Shown here: in pieces, positions 1-11,683 of the stretch
Layout of the letters: every line of letters begins with the position of its first letter
Position numbering within the stretch: position 1 is the first letter of the stretch
From: Myrica gale
Lineage: Eukaryota; Streptophyta; Magnoliopsida; Fagales; Myricaceae
Direction of reading: 5' to 3'
Length of the DNA stretch: 64,000 bases
Assembly (NCBI GenBank): GCA_963930655.1
Contig: OZ005619.1
Span: 124,001-188,000, forward strand
Notes under the pieces: generated by a model
Database searches by the model: none
Seen by the model: only the letters and a program-made list of their open reading frames with translations
Told to the model about the DNA's origin: nothing
Position numbers and translations under genes: made by a program

Positions 1-448
1 TATATCTGCTTTAAATTTTACATGAAATAGAAAAAAGTTTGAAAAATAACAACAATAATGTCAACTGCACTACGTCTTGAGCAACAATAGTGCAAGAGAA
101 ATGCCATAATCGAGTCAACCACCGTCAGCAATGGAAAAAGGGTATGGTGCTTTTGTTCAAAAGAATGGAGTATGTAGCCTTTGATGGGTCTGAATGGCTA
201 CTACAGCTTGCTTAACTCAAAGCATTATCTACATGCTTGATGAAAGTCATACCTCTCAGACAAAAGAACTTTTGGCATAATTACTATTCATCAGCTCTAA
301 TAATTTCCCCTAAGAAAAGTAAAATCAAATTCCCACTTGCTTGGCTGATGTAAGCTCTTCTCACCAAATGCTGAGACAGGTCCTAGGGGTAAGAGAAACA
401 CCAGAATGTTGAGACAGACCCTTTAGAACACAAGCTCTATGTATTGCA

Positions 449-686
449 GATGCATATACATAATTTTTTTTTTTTTTGATGACGAGGAAATCCTCCAAAG
501 TCGGACTCTTTTGGCCCAACTCTGAAGTACAAACCCCGGCCCCCTGGACCGACCCCACAACCCAAGGAGCAGGTAAGTCAAGGGCGATAATGGGGGTGTT
601 GGGGCTCGAACTTGGGACATGTTAGAACCCAAGCCGAAACCTTACCACCACACCAAACCCCTGGGGGTTAGATGCATATACATAAT
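449..686 (-). mobile_element. tRNA-derived SINE in a GFAT intron, with 17-bp target site duplication
   Basis: A roughly 204-bp body (466-669) is flanked by a perfect 17-bp direct repeat (agatgcatatacataat) at 449-465 and 670-686. Next to the left copy is a run of T, which is the poly-A tail of an element lying on the minus strand. Read on that strand, an A-box-like stretch (tggtgtggtggtaagg) is followed by a B-box-like AAGTTCGAGCCCC, as in tRNA-derived RNA polymerase III promoters. Size, tail, internal promoter and target duplication all fit a SINE. The uninterrupted target duplication suggests a fairly recent insertion. It has the same orientation as the host gene. Confidence 0.85.
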
Positions 687-950
687 GAAGTACAAGAACC
701 TATACTCAGCTAATTACGTTCATGCCTACATGCAAATTTGTTATTTGACTTCAGCAACATGAATGAAATCGTAAATTAAATGATCATGCTAACCCTGCTC
801 CCGCGAAAAGGAAAAATAACCCATTTTAAATATTCTGAAGCTATTTTACTGCGTCAGCGAAGAGACATATTGCAGGGTTTCTTCAAATTCCAGAAAGTAA
901 TTTGCAATCGTTAAACAAGAAAGGTGACGTTATTCACAAATTAATATTAC

Positions 951-3176
951 CTTCTTCATTTGCTTTGTCAAAGACGAACTTGGCAAGCTTTGGAATTACT
1001 TCTGTGTCAGTTTCAGATTCAAAGGTGAACCTATGTCGGACTAGTGTCTCCTTTAAGACCTGAAGATGTAAACCATAAGAAAATAGATCAACAAAGGCCC
1101 ATAGATAATAAGGATACTGTCAAAGTTTACACATGAAAATAAAAACAACGTATATGCATGGAATAGAAGTCAAAAAGTCATATACACGACCATCGTAGTT
1201 AATACTGCACAAGCATAAGCATTATCTCATTCACAACCACCATCACTGCTGCTTTAATTGCAGCTCTGGACCAGTGTTACTGCACATACTGCCATGTCTG
1301 CATGACTGTAATCACAGTACCAAGTGATCCACAACCAAAGCTACAAGTGTCTAATCACATCATCTCCAAAGTGTCTCCATGACCTCCTACTGATGCAGGA
1401 CAGATAGAATATGATAAAATAGATAGATAACATAATGAATGACTACCATCCAACAACCAGTGCCAACAGCCTGCTTTACGAGCACACTCATCTGCATCAC
1501 AACCCCCACCACCTTTGACGCAGTGCTCAGACAAGCTATCCCAAGCCAGTTTAAACATACCAAGAATATAGCAATACAAGCAATTTGCCCACTTGTGGGT
1601 GTGCCCATTGCTAACTAGCAATATACAAACATAAAAAAGGCCAACACAAGCTTGAGAAAAGCTTTTCATATGGACCCTGAGAGTGAATGGGATATGCATT
1701 TAGAAATCAGAGTATGAAATAAAAATGTGAACATAATTAAGGACATACACGGGAACTCATATCAGCATAAATGTGAACCTAATTAAGGATGCACGGGGAA
1801 GCATATCCATGGTGACATCAGTTTGATCCTCACGAAACAGGCTACCAAAGTACCATCCCACCACAAAAATCATAGATTCACATTGTTTAGCTATTCGTAG
1901 ACACAGACTCAAACTAATCCCAAGAACAATAATAGGAGATAGTTCCTCCTTCAATTGACTATTTTTTATTATTACATTAAGAGAACACATAAGTCAAGTA
2001 TACCATGTTATAGAGTAGCTGAAAAATAATACAAAAATGAAATGTCTAACCGCAAAGATCTTGAACAGACCTCATAGTTAGTGATAACTCCATTATGAAC
2101 AACCAAGAACTCATTTCCATCATCAGAACTCTGAGGATGACTGTTCCGTGAAGCAGGCTCTCCATGAGTTGCCCATCGGGTGTGGGCTATACCAGCATGG
2201 ACGGAAAAAGATTCCTCCAAATTCAAATCAGTTTCAGCAACCTCTGGACACAGCAAAATGACCATCAGTTCTACCAATCTTTCAATCTTGTAGCAGCAAA
2301 AATAACAAATGTGAACAGAAAAACTTTTTAAGAAATGGGGAAGAAATAGTGACAGAAGAGGCATGGGCCAACTACAAATATGAAGCCAAGCCACATTTTT
2401 TGCATATATTCGTAATACCTGCAAAGAGCATTTTAACACCAGTCCCGACTTAAAAACTCTATCCTACTGGTGTGCTAATTGTCGATCCATGATTGACTTT
2501 CCTAACATTAATATGTCAGACTCGTAATTTTTTCTTAACAGTATCTGTGGTAAATTCCTATGGGTTTCAATTCCAAAAATCAACAAGACGATTTCTTTTC
2601 ATTTTTGGGCAACTTAACAATAAACCAGGCCCAGCTAGAAATGAAAGTGAAAAGGTTAAATAGGTTCCTACCAAGATGTAAGACTTTACGTTGAACGATT
2701 TGAACAACAGAGTAAACTGGTATAGTGACAAATATTCGGGATAATCAATACACCATTTGGTATCCACCGACCTAGTAGTTAAAAAAAAAAAAAGAGAACA
2801 ACGAAATCTTTCCACTTCATTCCCTTATTCCACGGCTTTCCCCGAAGCCAACAGAACATTTAAATCAATCAAAATCAATAAATTAAAAAAAAAGGAAATC
2901 AGGAAGAGAGATAGATCAAGGACCTTGGTAAACGGATTTGACGAGAGACTCGATGTTGCCTTCGCGTCGAAAGACGAGAGGAGGCGGAGAAATGACGGAA
3001 TTGTTGGAGCATGATGGGGAGGAGGAGAGTGAATTTTCGGAGGAAGAGTCAATGGCGATGCCGGCGGAATCGTAGCCTCGGTACTCCAGACGCCTCAGAC
3101 CGTTGAAGAGTACTTGCAGAATATACCGCCTCTCCTTATTGACATTGTAATTCAAATACGCAAATATCCCACACAT
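951..3176 (-). CDS. GFAT: Glutamine--fructose-6-phosphate aminotransferase (GFAT), N-terminal exons, gene continues past left edge
   Basis: This enzyme makes glucosamine-6-phosphate from fructose-6-phosphate and glutamine, the entry step of UDP-GlcNAc synthesis, in the cytosol. Three exons are visible: 3176-2924, 2243-2071 and 1059-951 (253, 173 and 109 nt). The phases fit and give about 178 residues without a stop. The protein begins [12 protein letters not shown], so Cys2 is the catalytic nucleophile of the class II glutamine amidotransferase domain. The family motifs [28 protein letters not shown] and [11 protein letters not shown] are all present, followed by the [13 protein letters not shown] segment. 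The rest of the glutaminase domain and the two sugar-isomerase domains must lie beyond position 1. The start is certain because family members begin with Met-Cys. Donors are GT and acceptors AG throughout. A SINE sits in the intron downstream of exon 3. Confidence 0.95.
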
Positions 3177-3554
3177 TTTTCCTCTTGCTCTCTCTCTTTT
3201 CCCCTTCTTCTTCCTTTCTCTTCTGGGCTTAAGAGAGAATTTATTTAAAAAGAGCAACTCAGCGAGAGGGAGGGGCCGGACAAATTTTGATTATTTCATT
3301 TGACTTGCGGACTTTTCGGGTGTACGTATGTTTTAATGTTTGATCAAACTAGCAGACAGAGTCAGAGATGATAGACTCATTGAAGGGGTTTTTTTTGTCA
3401 TCTGAGTGTGCGTCAAGCGCGCTCACGTGGCTGCATGTGGTTGGGGAGGACATATTGAACGTGGCGGCTGACAATTTTCTTGTAATTCCTATTAAAAAAA
3501 ACTATTGACTGACACATGGAAGGCTTCCCGTAGTTCTAGAACTTGGGAAATAAG
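3177..3554 (-). promoter_or_regulatory. GFAT 5' untranslated region and proximal promoter
   Basis: This is the sequence immediately upstream of the GFAT start codon. On the minus strand the 70 bases before the ATG are purine-rich (GAGA-type), as is common in plant 5' leaders, and an AT-rich stretch near 3238-3250 could serve as a TATA-like element. I see no upstream ORF of note. The assignment rests on position only. Confidence 0.4.
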
Positions 3555-3884
3555 GCTATGTTTAGTTTTTAAAAATATTTTTCAATTCAAATATAATATT
3601 TTTTACTTAAAAAATATTTCAATCTTCAATAAATTTTTTTATCTAGTTATTAGTCTCAATTTCTATAAAAAAACAACACAAAAACTCATAAAAATTCATC
3701 TCACAAAAATTTGTTTTCCAAACATATTTTTTTACTTTCACAATTTTTAATGGAATAATTTTCTCTTTCTAAACATCATTTCTATAGATCCCGTCATTTT
3801 TCATAAACACTTAAAAAATATATATATCAATAATTTTTTTAATCATTACAATAAAAACATTTTCAAAACCAATATAAACATAAC
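3555..3884. mobile_element. AT-rich MITE-like element with imperfect terminal inverted repeats
   Basis: The block starts gctatgttta and ends taaacataac, so its termini are imperfect inverted repeats around a very AT-rich 330-bp core without coding potential. No clear target duplication was found, so the superfamily is unresolved (hAT-like termini are possible). Confidence 0.45.
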
Positions 3885-4410
3885 TTAATAGCTGAGTAAT
3901 CGAAAGGGATCCAAACTTCAACCATATCCACTTGTTAATCTACGGGAACTTAAGCATATAGTGTTTCAGATTTTACTTTTTAAGGCATCTAGTGTGTTAT
4001 TTGGAGGACAAATTTCCAAGAATTGAAGATTGGGGGATTAATGGAAGTTCAAAAGGATTGGGTAGGAGAACAGATAGAAGCTCTCGAAAAAGAGATCAAC
4101 ATACATTATAAAAAAATGGTCACGACGTGCGCGCCGAAAAGATCTTTCCGAATTAGGGTCATGGGCGCGAATCGGGTACTCGTAGCCAAAGTTATGACCA
4201 AAAAACCGACATGTGCGCGAAAAGCGCCCCAATTCTATATAACAACTTCAATATTCATAACACTCTCTAATTTCATATTTTATTAAGTAGGTCTCTTAAA
4301 TTTTTTTTAAAACATGTGACAAAATAAAATTATGTATAAAAAGGAATAAATAGTCAATAAAATAATTATTCACCTTAAATAACACATAAAATTTTATTTT
4401 TTATTTTTTT

Positions 4411-4916
4411 CATTTTTTAAAAATTATACCTATAGCGGCGGTCATGACAAAGATCGCCGCTATAGGTATACCTGTAGCAGCGGTTTGTATTAAAACCGCC
4501 GCTATAGGTATACCTGTAGCAGCGGTTTGTATTAAAACCGCCGCTACAGGTACGAGATTCAGAGTGACCGCCGCTGTAGACCCTCTTTCTATCGCGGCGG
4601 TCACTCTGACCGCTGCTATAGACACCCTATAGCGGCGGTCAGTGACCGCCGCTATAGAGACCGCCGCTAAAGACTTTCATTTCGCGGCGGTTTGAAAAAA
4701 ACGCGACTAAATGAGGGTCACTGACCGCCGCTAAAGACCCTCCTTTGGCGGCGATTTGAAAAAAACCGCGACTACAGAGGTCTATAGCGGCGGTCGCCGC
4801 TATAGACGACCGCCGCTACAGACCTTTTTTAGCCGCGATTTATTTGAAAACGCCGCGAAAGAGGACCTATAGCGGCGGTTTTAGTGACCGCCGCTATAGG
4901 TCATTTTTTTGTAGTG
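4411..4916. mobile_element. Non-autonomous CACTA (En/Spm) element, left end decayed
   Basis: The right edge reads ttttttgtagtg, the inverted form of the CACTACAAAAAA terminus typical of plant CACTA transposons. Inside are about a dozen copies, in both orientations, of a GC-rich motif close to accgccgctatag, which is how CACTA subterminal transposase-binding repeats look. A 43-bp unit is tandemly repeated between about 4454 and 4545. The left end shows the same inner sequence (tacctatagcggcgg), but the CACTA terminus there is mutated to catttttt. No transposase is encoded. The GC content contrasts strongly with the AT-rich surroundings. Confidence 0.75.
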
Positions 4917-5497
4917 ATATTACAAATAAACAAAAGTTGCTAGAACACTAGAGATCACACACACCCACAAAGATCGCACCAATTTATATCGTCAAACTGT
5001 CATTTTTATTTGTCTTCCAAATTATGTTATTGTCAGTTATCTTTTGATTGTTATAATTCTATTAAAATTTGCTTCACAAAATTATTATTTCACCATTAAA
5101 ACACATAAGAATAAAGTAGTCTAAAACTAACACCGTGTAAGATCTAAATTCATAAAAAGGAAATGACAGCTTGCTTTGGTAGATAAGTCTCTCTTTAAAA
5201 ACCAGTCGGGTAATATACTATTTCTCTGTAAATTAAAGTAAAGAACAATTGGAGAGGACCTGAAACACGTCTTTTTTTTTTGTTAAAATTGATCACTTCA
5301 AACTATTTACAGAAAGCGTCTCAGTAGTGTTTGCATATCGAAATTTTGGAAGTTTAAAATTTTTAGTATATGAGAATTTGTGAAAAAATAAAGAAAGAGA
5401 GATGATTTAAGTGATTTTTTTTATCTTCATTGTGATAAAAATGGATGATTTGATAGGAAGAAATAGATTATTTTATAGCTATTTTTTATGACAATTC
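4917..5497. other. AT-rich intergenic sequence, no gene seen
   Basis: I find no ORF with recognisable similarity, no splice-bounded exon and no clear repeat here, only AT-rich sequence with homopolymer runs. Confidence 0.5.
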
Positions 5498-7342
5498 TGT
5501 CAGGGCAGTTCCGACATTTCACATAAAACGTTAGGGTAAAAATATCCAAATAAGGAAATTAATTATATGGATGTGTAGAGCATGAAAAATAGATTGGGAA
5601 GCCCAAATTGGAGTCCAAACCGAGTAAAATTAGGGACTTAAATTACAAAACTCATTTAGCAGCCTAAATGGACTTTAGGCCCGTTAACCCTAAACAAGCC
5701 CAAAACCTTATAAAACTTTAGGGTTAGGCCCAGTAGGGTCTAAGAAGGCCCAATATGCCTTTAATTGGAGTTTTAGGGCATAATTAATATTTAGTTATCA
5801 TGTTTGATTCTTCAAATTAGTTGCATAAAAAGAATAAAGATTTTTAATTTTTTAGGGAAAAAGGGGGCTCAATAATTAGATAAGCATCTGAGACAAATAT
5901 TAGTTGAGTATTTCTTAAATTCAATTGAGAATGTAATGTCAGATAATTGTATCTCTATCATGCATGTATTAAAGTTTCAAGTACTTTATTAGTTTATGTT
6001 TTTTTCAATCATATCATGGGATATTTTTGAATGTGTACATTGTATATGAATTGTAGTCATGCATTGATTTCATTCACTTCATAAGAGGAAAAACAAGTAT
6101 GAGGAACCCCAAGCCTGCGAGGTGATTCTCGAAGGGAGAATGACGGTACCGGGCACATGAGGAGAGTGCAACCCCCCACTACAGAGAGTGGGTGAACTCC
6201 TTCTGGGCGTTACAATGTCGTTTTTAAGGGGTCATGGTGTAGGTGACACAGGACAGTCCCACGAAGAGAGGAGGGACGCACAACCTGACTCTGGGGTGAA
6301 CAAAGCAGACATCGAGAATACCTCGGGAAACCATTTGATAAGTAAATGCATTTGCATACGTTCCTTATGTTATTTCCATGTCTTGTATGTTTGAAATTAT
6401 TATTGCACTGATACCTTACATTCCAAGGCATGAACTGCGATGTATGAGAATATCCCCTCCCCGACCTTATTGAGTCAGTAGGACTCACCCTATTTTATGT
6501 CTTTGCATCATTGTTTGTGACGCCACAGATATTGAAGATGAAGCTATTCGAGAATGAGCTGACTCTGGACCTCGACCCCTACGTCTTAGTCATGAAGGTC
6601 CGAACTTGGGTTACAGACGCTTATGAGGTACTGGTGGAGCATGAGCCCCACTTGTTCCTCAAGGAACCACCTTTGCCCCCACTCCCCCGCTTAGAGGATT
6701 TCAGCCTGATTGATGTTTCACCAGAGTTCCTTAGACTCGACTGCACTCCTCCGGCCCCGTCGGTGGAGAGTAGCTAGGTCCCACCCGAGGCTGGTATCAT
6801 AGACCTCACCTTCGATACTGATGAGGAGGTCTAGTGGACCCTAGTTTAGATGTCGTTCATTTGTTTTTCCCTTCTTTTTCTTCCGATGTATTTCTCCTCG
6901 TTAACGCACAGTTGTAGTGGCTTGGCGAGCTTTAGAAAGTTCTCACTTTTGTACTTAGCCCTTTTTGTAGTCCTCATGGATGACACATTTTTTGAAACGA
7001 TTCCATGTTTAGTAACGAAATCGGGTATTCACTGTTTCGAGTATGGTTTCTTTCTTTATTTTCTATTCTTTGCTTATATTATTAAGCTTTCGCTTATACT
7101 AGATGTTTCATCCTATAAAACGCTTCAAAAACCGCTTAATACAAGTTGATTTACCGTCCTTTCCTAAACCATGATTTCTCCTTGATACGTTTTAACATTT
7201 TTAATCATAAATTTATTTTTAAATAAGACTTTTGCTCAGCTTTTTCAAGGTAATTCAAATAAGGTTGTTTGGGATGATTTGTGTCGTAATCCCCGTCTGT
7301 GTAAGTGAGCCTAGGGGGTAAGTACGGGCACGTGGCGTGACA
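5498..7342. mobile_element. LTR-retrotransposon-derived block, possibly a decayed solo LTR
   Basis: The block begins tgtcagggcag and ends gcgtgaca, compatible with TG...CA LTR termini. Its composition changes sharply in the middle (about 6090-6840, GC-richer), as in large LTRs of Ty3-type elements. The only longer ORF (6511-6777, plus) has no recognisable domain. No gag, protease, reverse transcriptase or integrase was seen, and I found no matching target duplication, so the boundaries are tentative. Confidence 0.35.
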
Positions 7343-9063
7343 TTTTTTCATAAACCCCATAAAAATATCAAACTTAAAAATTTTCTTGAAAAGTTTTAAA
7401 ATTTTTTTGCTTACCAGATATTTGACTAATTGTTTTGCCCATTTCCTCGGTCAAAGGGTAGAACTCGGCGAGAGACGTTGCCCAAACTATACCCGACCCG
7501 CCCAAAACTTCGTTAACCAGGAGAACGCCCTAAAACTGCTGGGCAGTTGAATGAATGAAGCGCACGTCGAAGAAGAGGTAAAGAGCTTCCTCCTACCAAC
7601 GCCTCCATATTTCTGCCCCTTGCAAACTCAATGGCCACCAGCAGTGGCAGAAGGAAGGGGTAGCGACCCTGGGCGGCTGTTACCCTTAACGCCACCAAAA
7701 AAAATTACTTTACTTTTTTTAAAAAAAAAAAAAGTTGGCCTGGGCCCGATACCTTTGAGGCTCAGGCCCAGGCCAACTATATACATGTTTTATACATAAA
7801 AACCTGGGCCCGATACCCCTGGCCCAGGCCCTTTTATTTTTTTTAACAAGGCAAGCCTCTTTGTCAAAGGAAATGTGGCGGCCTGCCTCTTCTTCTTGAC
7901 TGCTTTAACAATAAGTTAATGTATCCCATAGATCTTCTCGACCTTATCAATTACAAGCAAGTACATTTGAAAGCATTCGACCAACTAAGAAAAAAAAGGA
8001 ATCGTTTAACCAAGAACTTGTTTCGAGAGCAATAGGAGCGTAGGACATTTACGTGCTAACTAGCTATTTCATTACTGTCCAACTGTCTGTAACAGCTCAA
8101 CTACTTCCCTATTCTTTTCATTCCACCATTTCTTCCTACCTTAACCTCTTCAAAACCAAAACATTTATGATGCGAACAAACACAGTGTGCCATTTCAAAG
8201 GACAAACCCAAGTATCATACAGTATTTGGTATGCCCAATGGCAAGTCAGGCTTCACATAACTGCATTATCTTCTCGACCGCAACAATAGTAAAGTAATCG
8301 ACTCATAATGTTCGACCAAACGTTCTAACTAGGCAAGTTCTGACCACTTTTTGGATATATTTATCTAAGAAACTCTTTTACTAAATCTTGTTTATCTGGA
8401 AATTTTATTTTTATTATTCAGAGCATGGTTTGCCATCAATTGTTGCTTTGTGTGTGAAAGTCGCTTTGGAGAATGTAAATATCTTTTAATTTTAAATCCA
8501 CAGAACCTAGAGAAAGTAAATTGCAAATGCATCCCCAGTAAAATTTTGTCAAAAGAAAAAGAAAAAGAAAAAAAAGACAGGCCCAAGTTGTGGTAGTAAC
8601 CAAAAAATGTAAAAAAGGCAACCTCTGGTGGCATCAAGACTTCAACCATCAGAATCATTTGTAATTTGTTCTAAAATTTTAGAATTAAGTAGGAAATTAA
8701 CTTGAATTAGATCATCAAGAGTGATTTGCGTAATAGGATAACAAATAACTGGATGAATGATTGCATGTTAGTGTACATCGAGCAAGAATTTTTTAAAACT
8801 ATTGAGAACATAGTCATTTTGCAACATTTTCAGAAGAATTTTTTAAAACTAATTGTCACCTCTCAATCGCAGTACATAGTACGGTACATGTATTCCAATA
8901 TTTTTAATGTTTTTTGTCCTTAATTTTCGACATTTTAATTCTAAGACAATATTTTGCATTACGAAGGAAATTTTTTTTTGTCATTTCGCCTTTAAAGTTC
9001 GACACCCATTGATTTTAATCCTGGTTCCGCCACTGCATCTATTCATGCCTTTTACTATTGTAG
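7343..9063. other. Intergenic sequence with a GC-rich hairpin, no gene seen
   Basis: No protein-coding exon is recognisable. The block holds a short perfect hairpin (7734-7777) with related ggcccgatacc repeats to about 7835, and otherwise AT-rich sequence. The small ORFs have no domain signature. Confidence 0.5.
7734..7777. repeat. Perfect 13-bp inverted repeat (hairpin)
   Basis: The arms gttggcctgggcc and ggcccaggccaac are exact reverse complements separated by 18 bases. A partial copy of the inner sequence (cctgggcccgatacc) follows near 7803-7817. Its origin is unknown. It could be a transposon remnant. Confidence 0.6.
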
Positions 9064-9265
9064 GCAGACTGTGAAAGAAGACAAAGCTCTAATATGCGAG
9101 GACTGTAAAGATAGTATTCTGCCCCTCTTGGATTCACCACCTTTCAGCCTGAGTCCAGACTTTTTTAGCATTGGACAATACTTTGCTGCTAGAAGTCTGA
9201 TCTCTTCTCGGTTTTTTGAGATAGACGATTACCATGGATTTGGTATGGTTCCTTTGGCGGATCTG
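9064..9265 (+). pseudogene. Orphan exon of a SET-domain protein-lysine methyltransferase (SETD6/RKM-like)
   Basis: A single 202-nt exon is bounded by a good acceptor (ctattgtag) and a consensus donor (GTAAGT). It encodes about 67 residues with motifs typical of plant N-lysine methyltransferases of the SETD6 type: TVKEDKALI, LLDSPPFSLSPDFF and FEIDDYHGFGMVPLADL. The last motif lies just before the NH motif of the SET domain. No preceding SET exons and no following exon with the FNHKT-type segment could be found on this strand in the flanking 8 kb, so the rest of the gene is missing. It has no internal stop, so it is either a fragment carried by a transposon or the residue of a deletion. Family membership is fairly secure. 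A functional gene is unlikely. Confidence 0.7.
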
Positions 9266-9478
9266 TAAGTGAGGCATTCACTTAGCTTCTGAATTCTTCA
9301 CCTAGCTTATTGCAGTTCTGTTTATGATTTCTCTATCCATATTGGTATATTATTCGTCTGTTTGGTTCTTGTAATCAATTCAGTGTTTACAATAAGTTGG
9401 TACTCTCTTAACTCCCTGGTTCGTTGCATGTCTTTGCTAATGCTTATCCAATATCCCGAAGCTATGAATATTTTAGTT

Positions 9479-10098
9479 TTTTTTTCTAAGCAAAAACTTC
9501 ATTAGACTAGAAAACGCAGGAAAATACAAAAAAAAAAAACCAGAGCGGGATGCAAGCATCAATGAGGATCCATAGGATCGTCAGCTGATAAGACCCGCAA
9601 AGGCAGAGAAGCTACATCCAGAAAATAAAAAACGAAAGCTTTAGCAACCCAATCAGCAAGATGATGAGCTGCAGTATTTTGTCTTCTAGGGGCCCATTGC
9701 ACACACCAATCTTGATTTCTTCGCAACATCTCTTGAAGCTGATTTGAAATTGCCACCAGAGGGCCTTCCACGAGAAAATCAGCCTCATTCATGATTTTAC
9801 AAAAGATCAAAGAGTCACTTTCTATAATCACCCGTTGACCTTGGATAGCTTCTGTAGTTTGACAAGCCAAAAGGATTGCTCTCAACTCTGCCTCCAAAGG
9901 ATTGGAGGTTAAAGCATAATCACTGCGAGCACATGTGAAACGTCCACATTGATCTCAAGCCAAGGTTGCCAAAAAACTCATATTCCCTCTAACTGCAGCA
10001 TCACAGTTAAGCTTCAAGACTCCATCCCAGGGGGGCTGCCAGCACAGGTGTTCCGCTTGATCATGATTACTCCAAGCAGCACAGTGCTCCGCTTGATC
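9479..10098 (-). mobile_element. 5'-truncated LINE with RNase H domain, 15-bp target duplication
   Basis: A 15-bp direct repeat (atgaatattttagtt) at 9464-9478 and 10099-10113 brackets the insert. A T-run follows the left copy, as expected for the poly-A tail of a minus-strand retroposon. The insert encodes (9897-9559) an RNase H-like segment with MEAELRAILLACQ, IIESDSL and the terminal RRQNTAAHHLADWVAKA, the ribonuclease H region found at the C-terminus of plant L1-type LINEs. Reverse transcriptase is absent, so the copy was truncated at its 5' end on insertion and is immobile. Confidence 0.85.
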
Positions 10099-10113
10099 AT
10101 GAATATTTTAGTT

Positions 10114-11142
10114 AATACCGAGGAAATTGTTCCAAGGAAGTTTCCTCATCAGAGTATATATGGACACATCTAAAGCCAGATTCCCATAGGATTGGCTGGA
10201 GACTGCAACAAGTGTGAATCACTTACTATGGAATCGAACAGAAGAGTAAACTCCTGACCAGTCAGCATGGCCATAACTCATGGGCACCTTTATGACTTTG
10301 CATCACCTGTGATTAGTTTCTGCAATTGTGTCAGTTCTACACTTTAGATGTTGAATGCCTATTCCTTTTAGAGGTTTGCTTCAGGAGCTATGGATTTTGA
10401 GTTGACCTTTTCTTACTTCAAATTTCAAGGCTGAGACATTATTCCCCTGTTATTTTTTAGGGAAGATTAATCTTTATTTGAAGCAACAGCTGACTTTAGA
10501 TCCCGATGAACCCTTTGGTATACCATTAGCAATTCAGGGTGTAATGATTGAAAGCTGCTTATTTAACAAACTAACTTCGTTTGCGTGGGTGGTGTGTGGG
10601 CTGGGGACAAACTGCTTTAGTTTATGCTACCATGGGACCACAATCCACATGCTGTACAGATCTTTCTGTCTTTAAAAAGGATATAAATTAGTACATTCCT
10701 TCTTGTGGTCATGGTACAAAACACTTTTTCATAGTTGAGATTACTGTTTAATGTCTATTGTATGCGAATGTTTACTTTCTTAGTGCAGGTTGTTGGAAGA
10801 TGCTATCATATGTTTCTTTCTTTGTTGAATTAATAAATTAAGTTCCTTTCTTGTTTGGTTGGGGAAGATACTATCATACATGGAGCTGTTGTTGATGGTT
10901 TCCTATGTGTGCATCGACGTAAACAAGGGCCTGAAGAGGTTGTGTTGTTTCTTAATTTGTATGCGGGTATATTTAAGTCTTCTTGAATTTTCTCGTCATT
11001 TGTTCAAGTGAATGGCTTATGCGATATCAGATCCCTGGACATTGTTAGCCTCTGCAAACGAAATATTGATTTTGTTGTCTTGCTTTTTCCTTGGGCCAAA
11101 TTTGTTGCAGTAACATATGTTGATGTCGGTATTTTTTTTTAA
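10114..11142. other. Intergenic or intronic sequence between transposon remnants, no recognised exon
   Basis: A short open stretch near 10461-10670 (plus) follows an AG acceptor-like site (ttttttag), but its translation (LYLKQQLTLDPDEPFGIP) matches no family I recognise. Another possible coding scrap lies near 10870-10940. Neither is convincing as a gene. Confidence 0.4.
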
Positions 11143-11683
11143 GGTTGCGTTTGTTTAGGCTTAAATGAAGAAAATGAGAAAATATTTACAGTTGAAAATA
11201 TTTTTACAAAAAATTAAACAAGTTTTGGTGTTTGTTATCACCTAAAAATTTAAAGATTATTTTGTAATAATTTCAATTTGTCCTTGTGATTAATAAAGAT
11301 ATTAAAAATAAGAGAAAAATGTATATAGTATATTTATGTTTTATGCCATTTTGGAATCAAAATTTATTCTTTAATTTTTTTGATTTAGACATGGTTAATT
11401 TGTTTATGAATTGATGGCTCTATTTATTTTACCCTAATATAATTTTTATTAAAAAAAATCCAACCCTTGTGCGGGTTAGAGATGATTAGGTACTTTGAAT
11501 TAATCGAGATTAGATATGAGGACAACGAATTAGAAGAGTTTGAAAAATAACTTAACTATTACTGATAAAAAATTTTGTTGACTAATTTTTTTTAAAACCT
11601 CTAGTTTTAGATCCTGCCAAACACACACAAAAAAAGCTAAAAATATTTTAAAGAAATATATTTTCAGATTAAACAAATACAGC
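11143..11683. mobile_element. Inverted-repeat (hAT/MITE-like) non-coding element
   Basis: The left end reads ggttgcgtttgtttagg and the right end read in reverse reads gctgtatttgtttaatc, giving partly matching terminal inverted repeats around a 540-bp AT-rich core without ORFs. The superfamily is uncertain because no clear target duplication was found. Confidence 0.45.

Noticed and set aside
6850-7149. A 99-codon hydrophobic ORF
   Set aside because: No recognisable family, no splice context, T-rich composition inside an LTR-like block. Hydrophobicity follows from base composition.
10478-10675. Possible exon of the SET-domain gene
   Set aside because: The translation does not match the expected segments of that family and has no good downstream donor.
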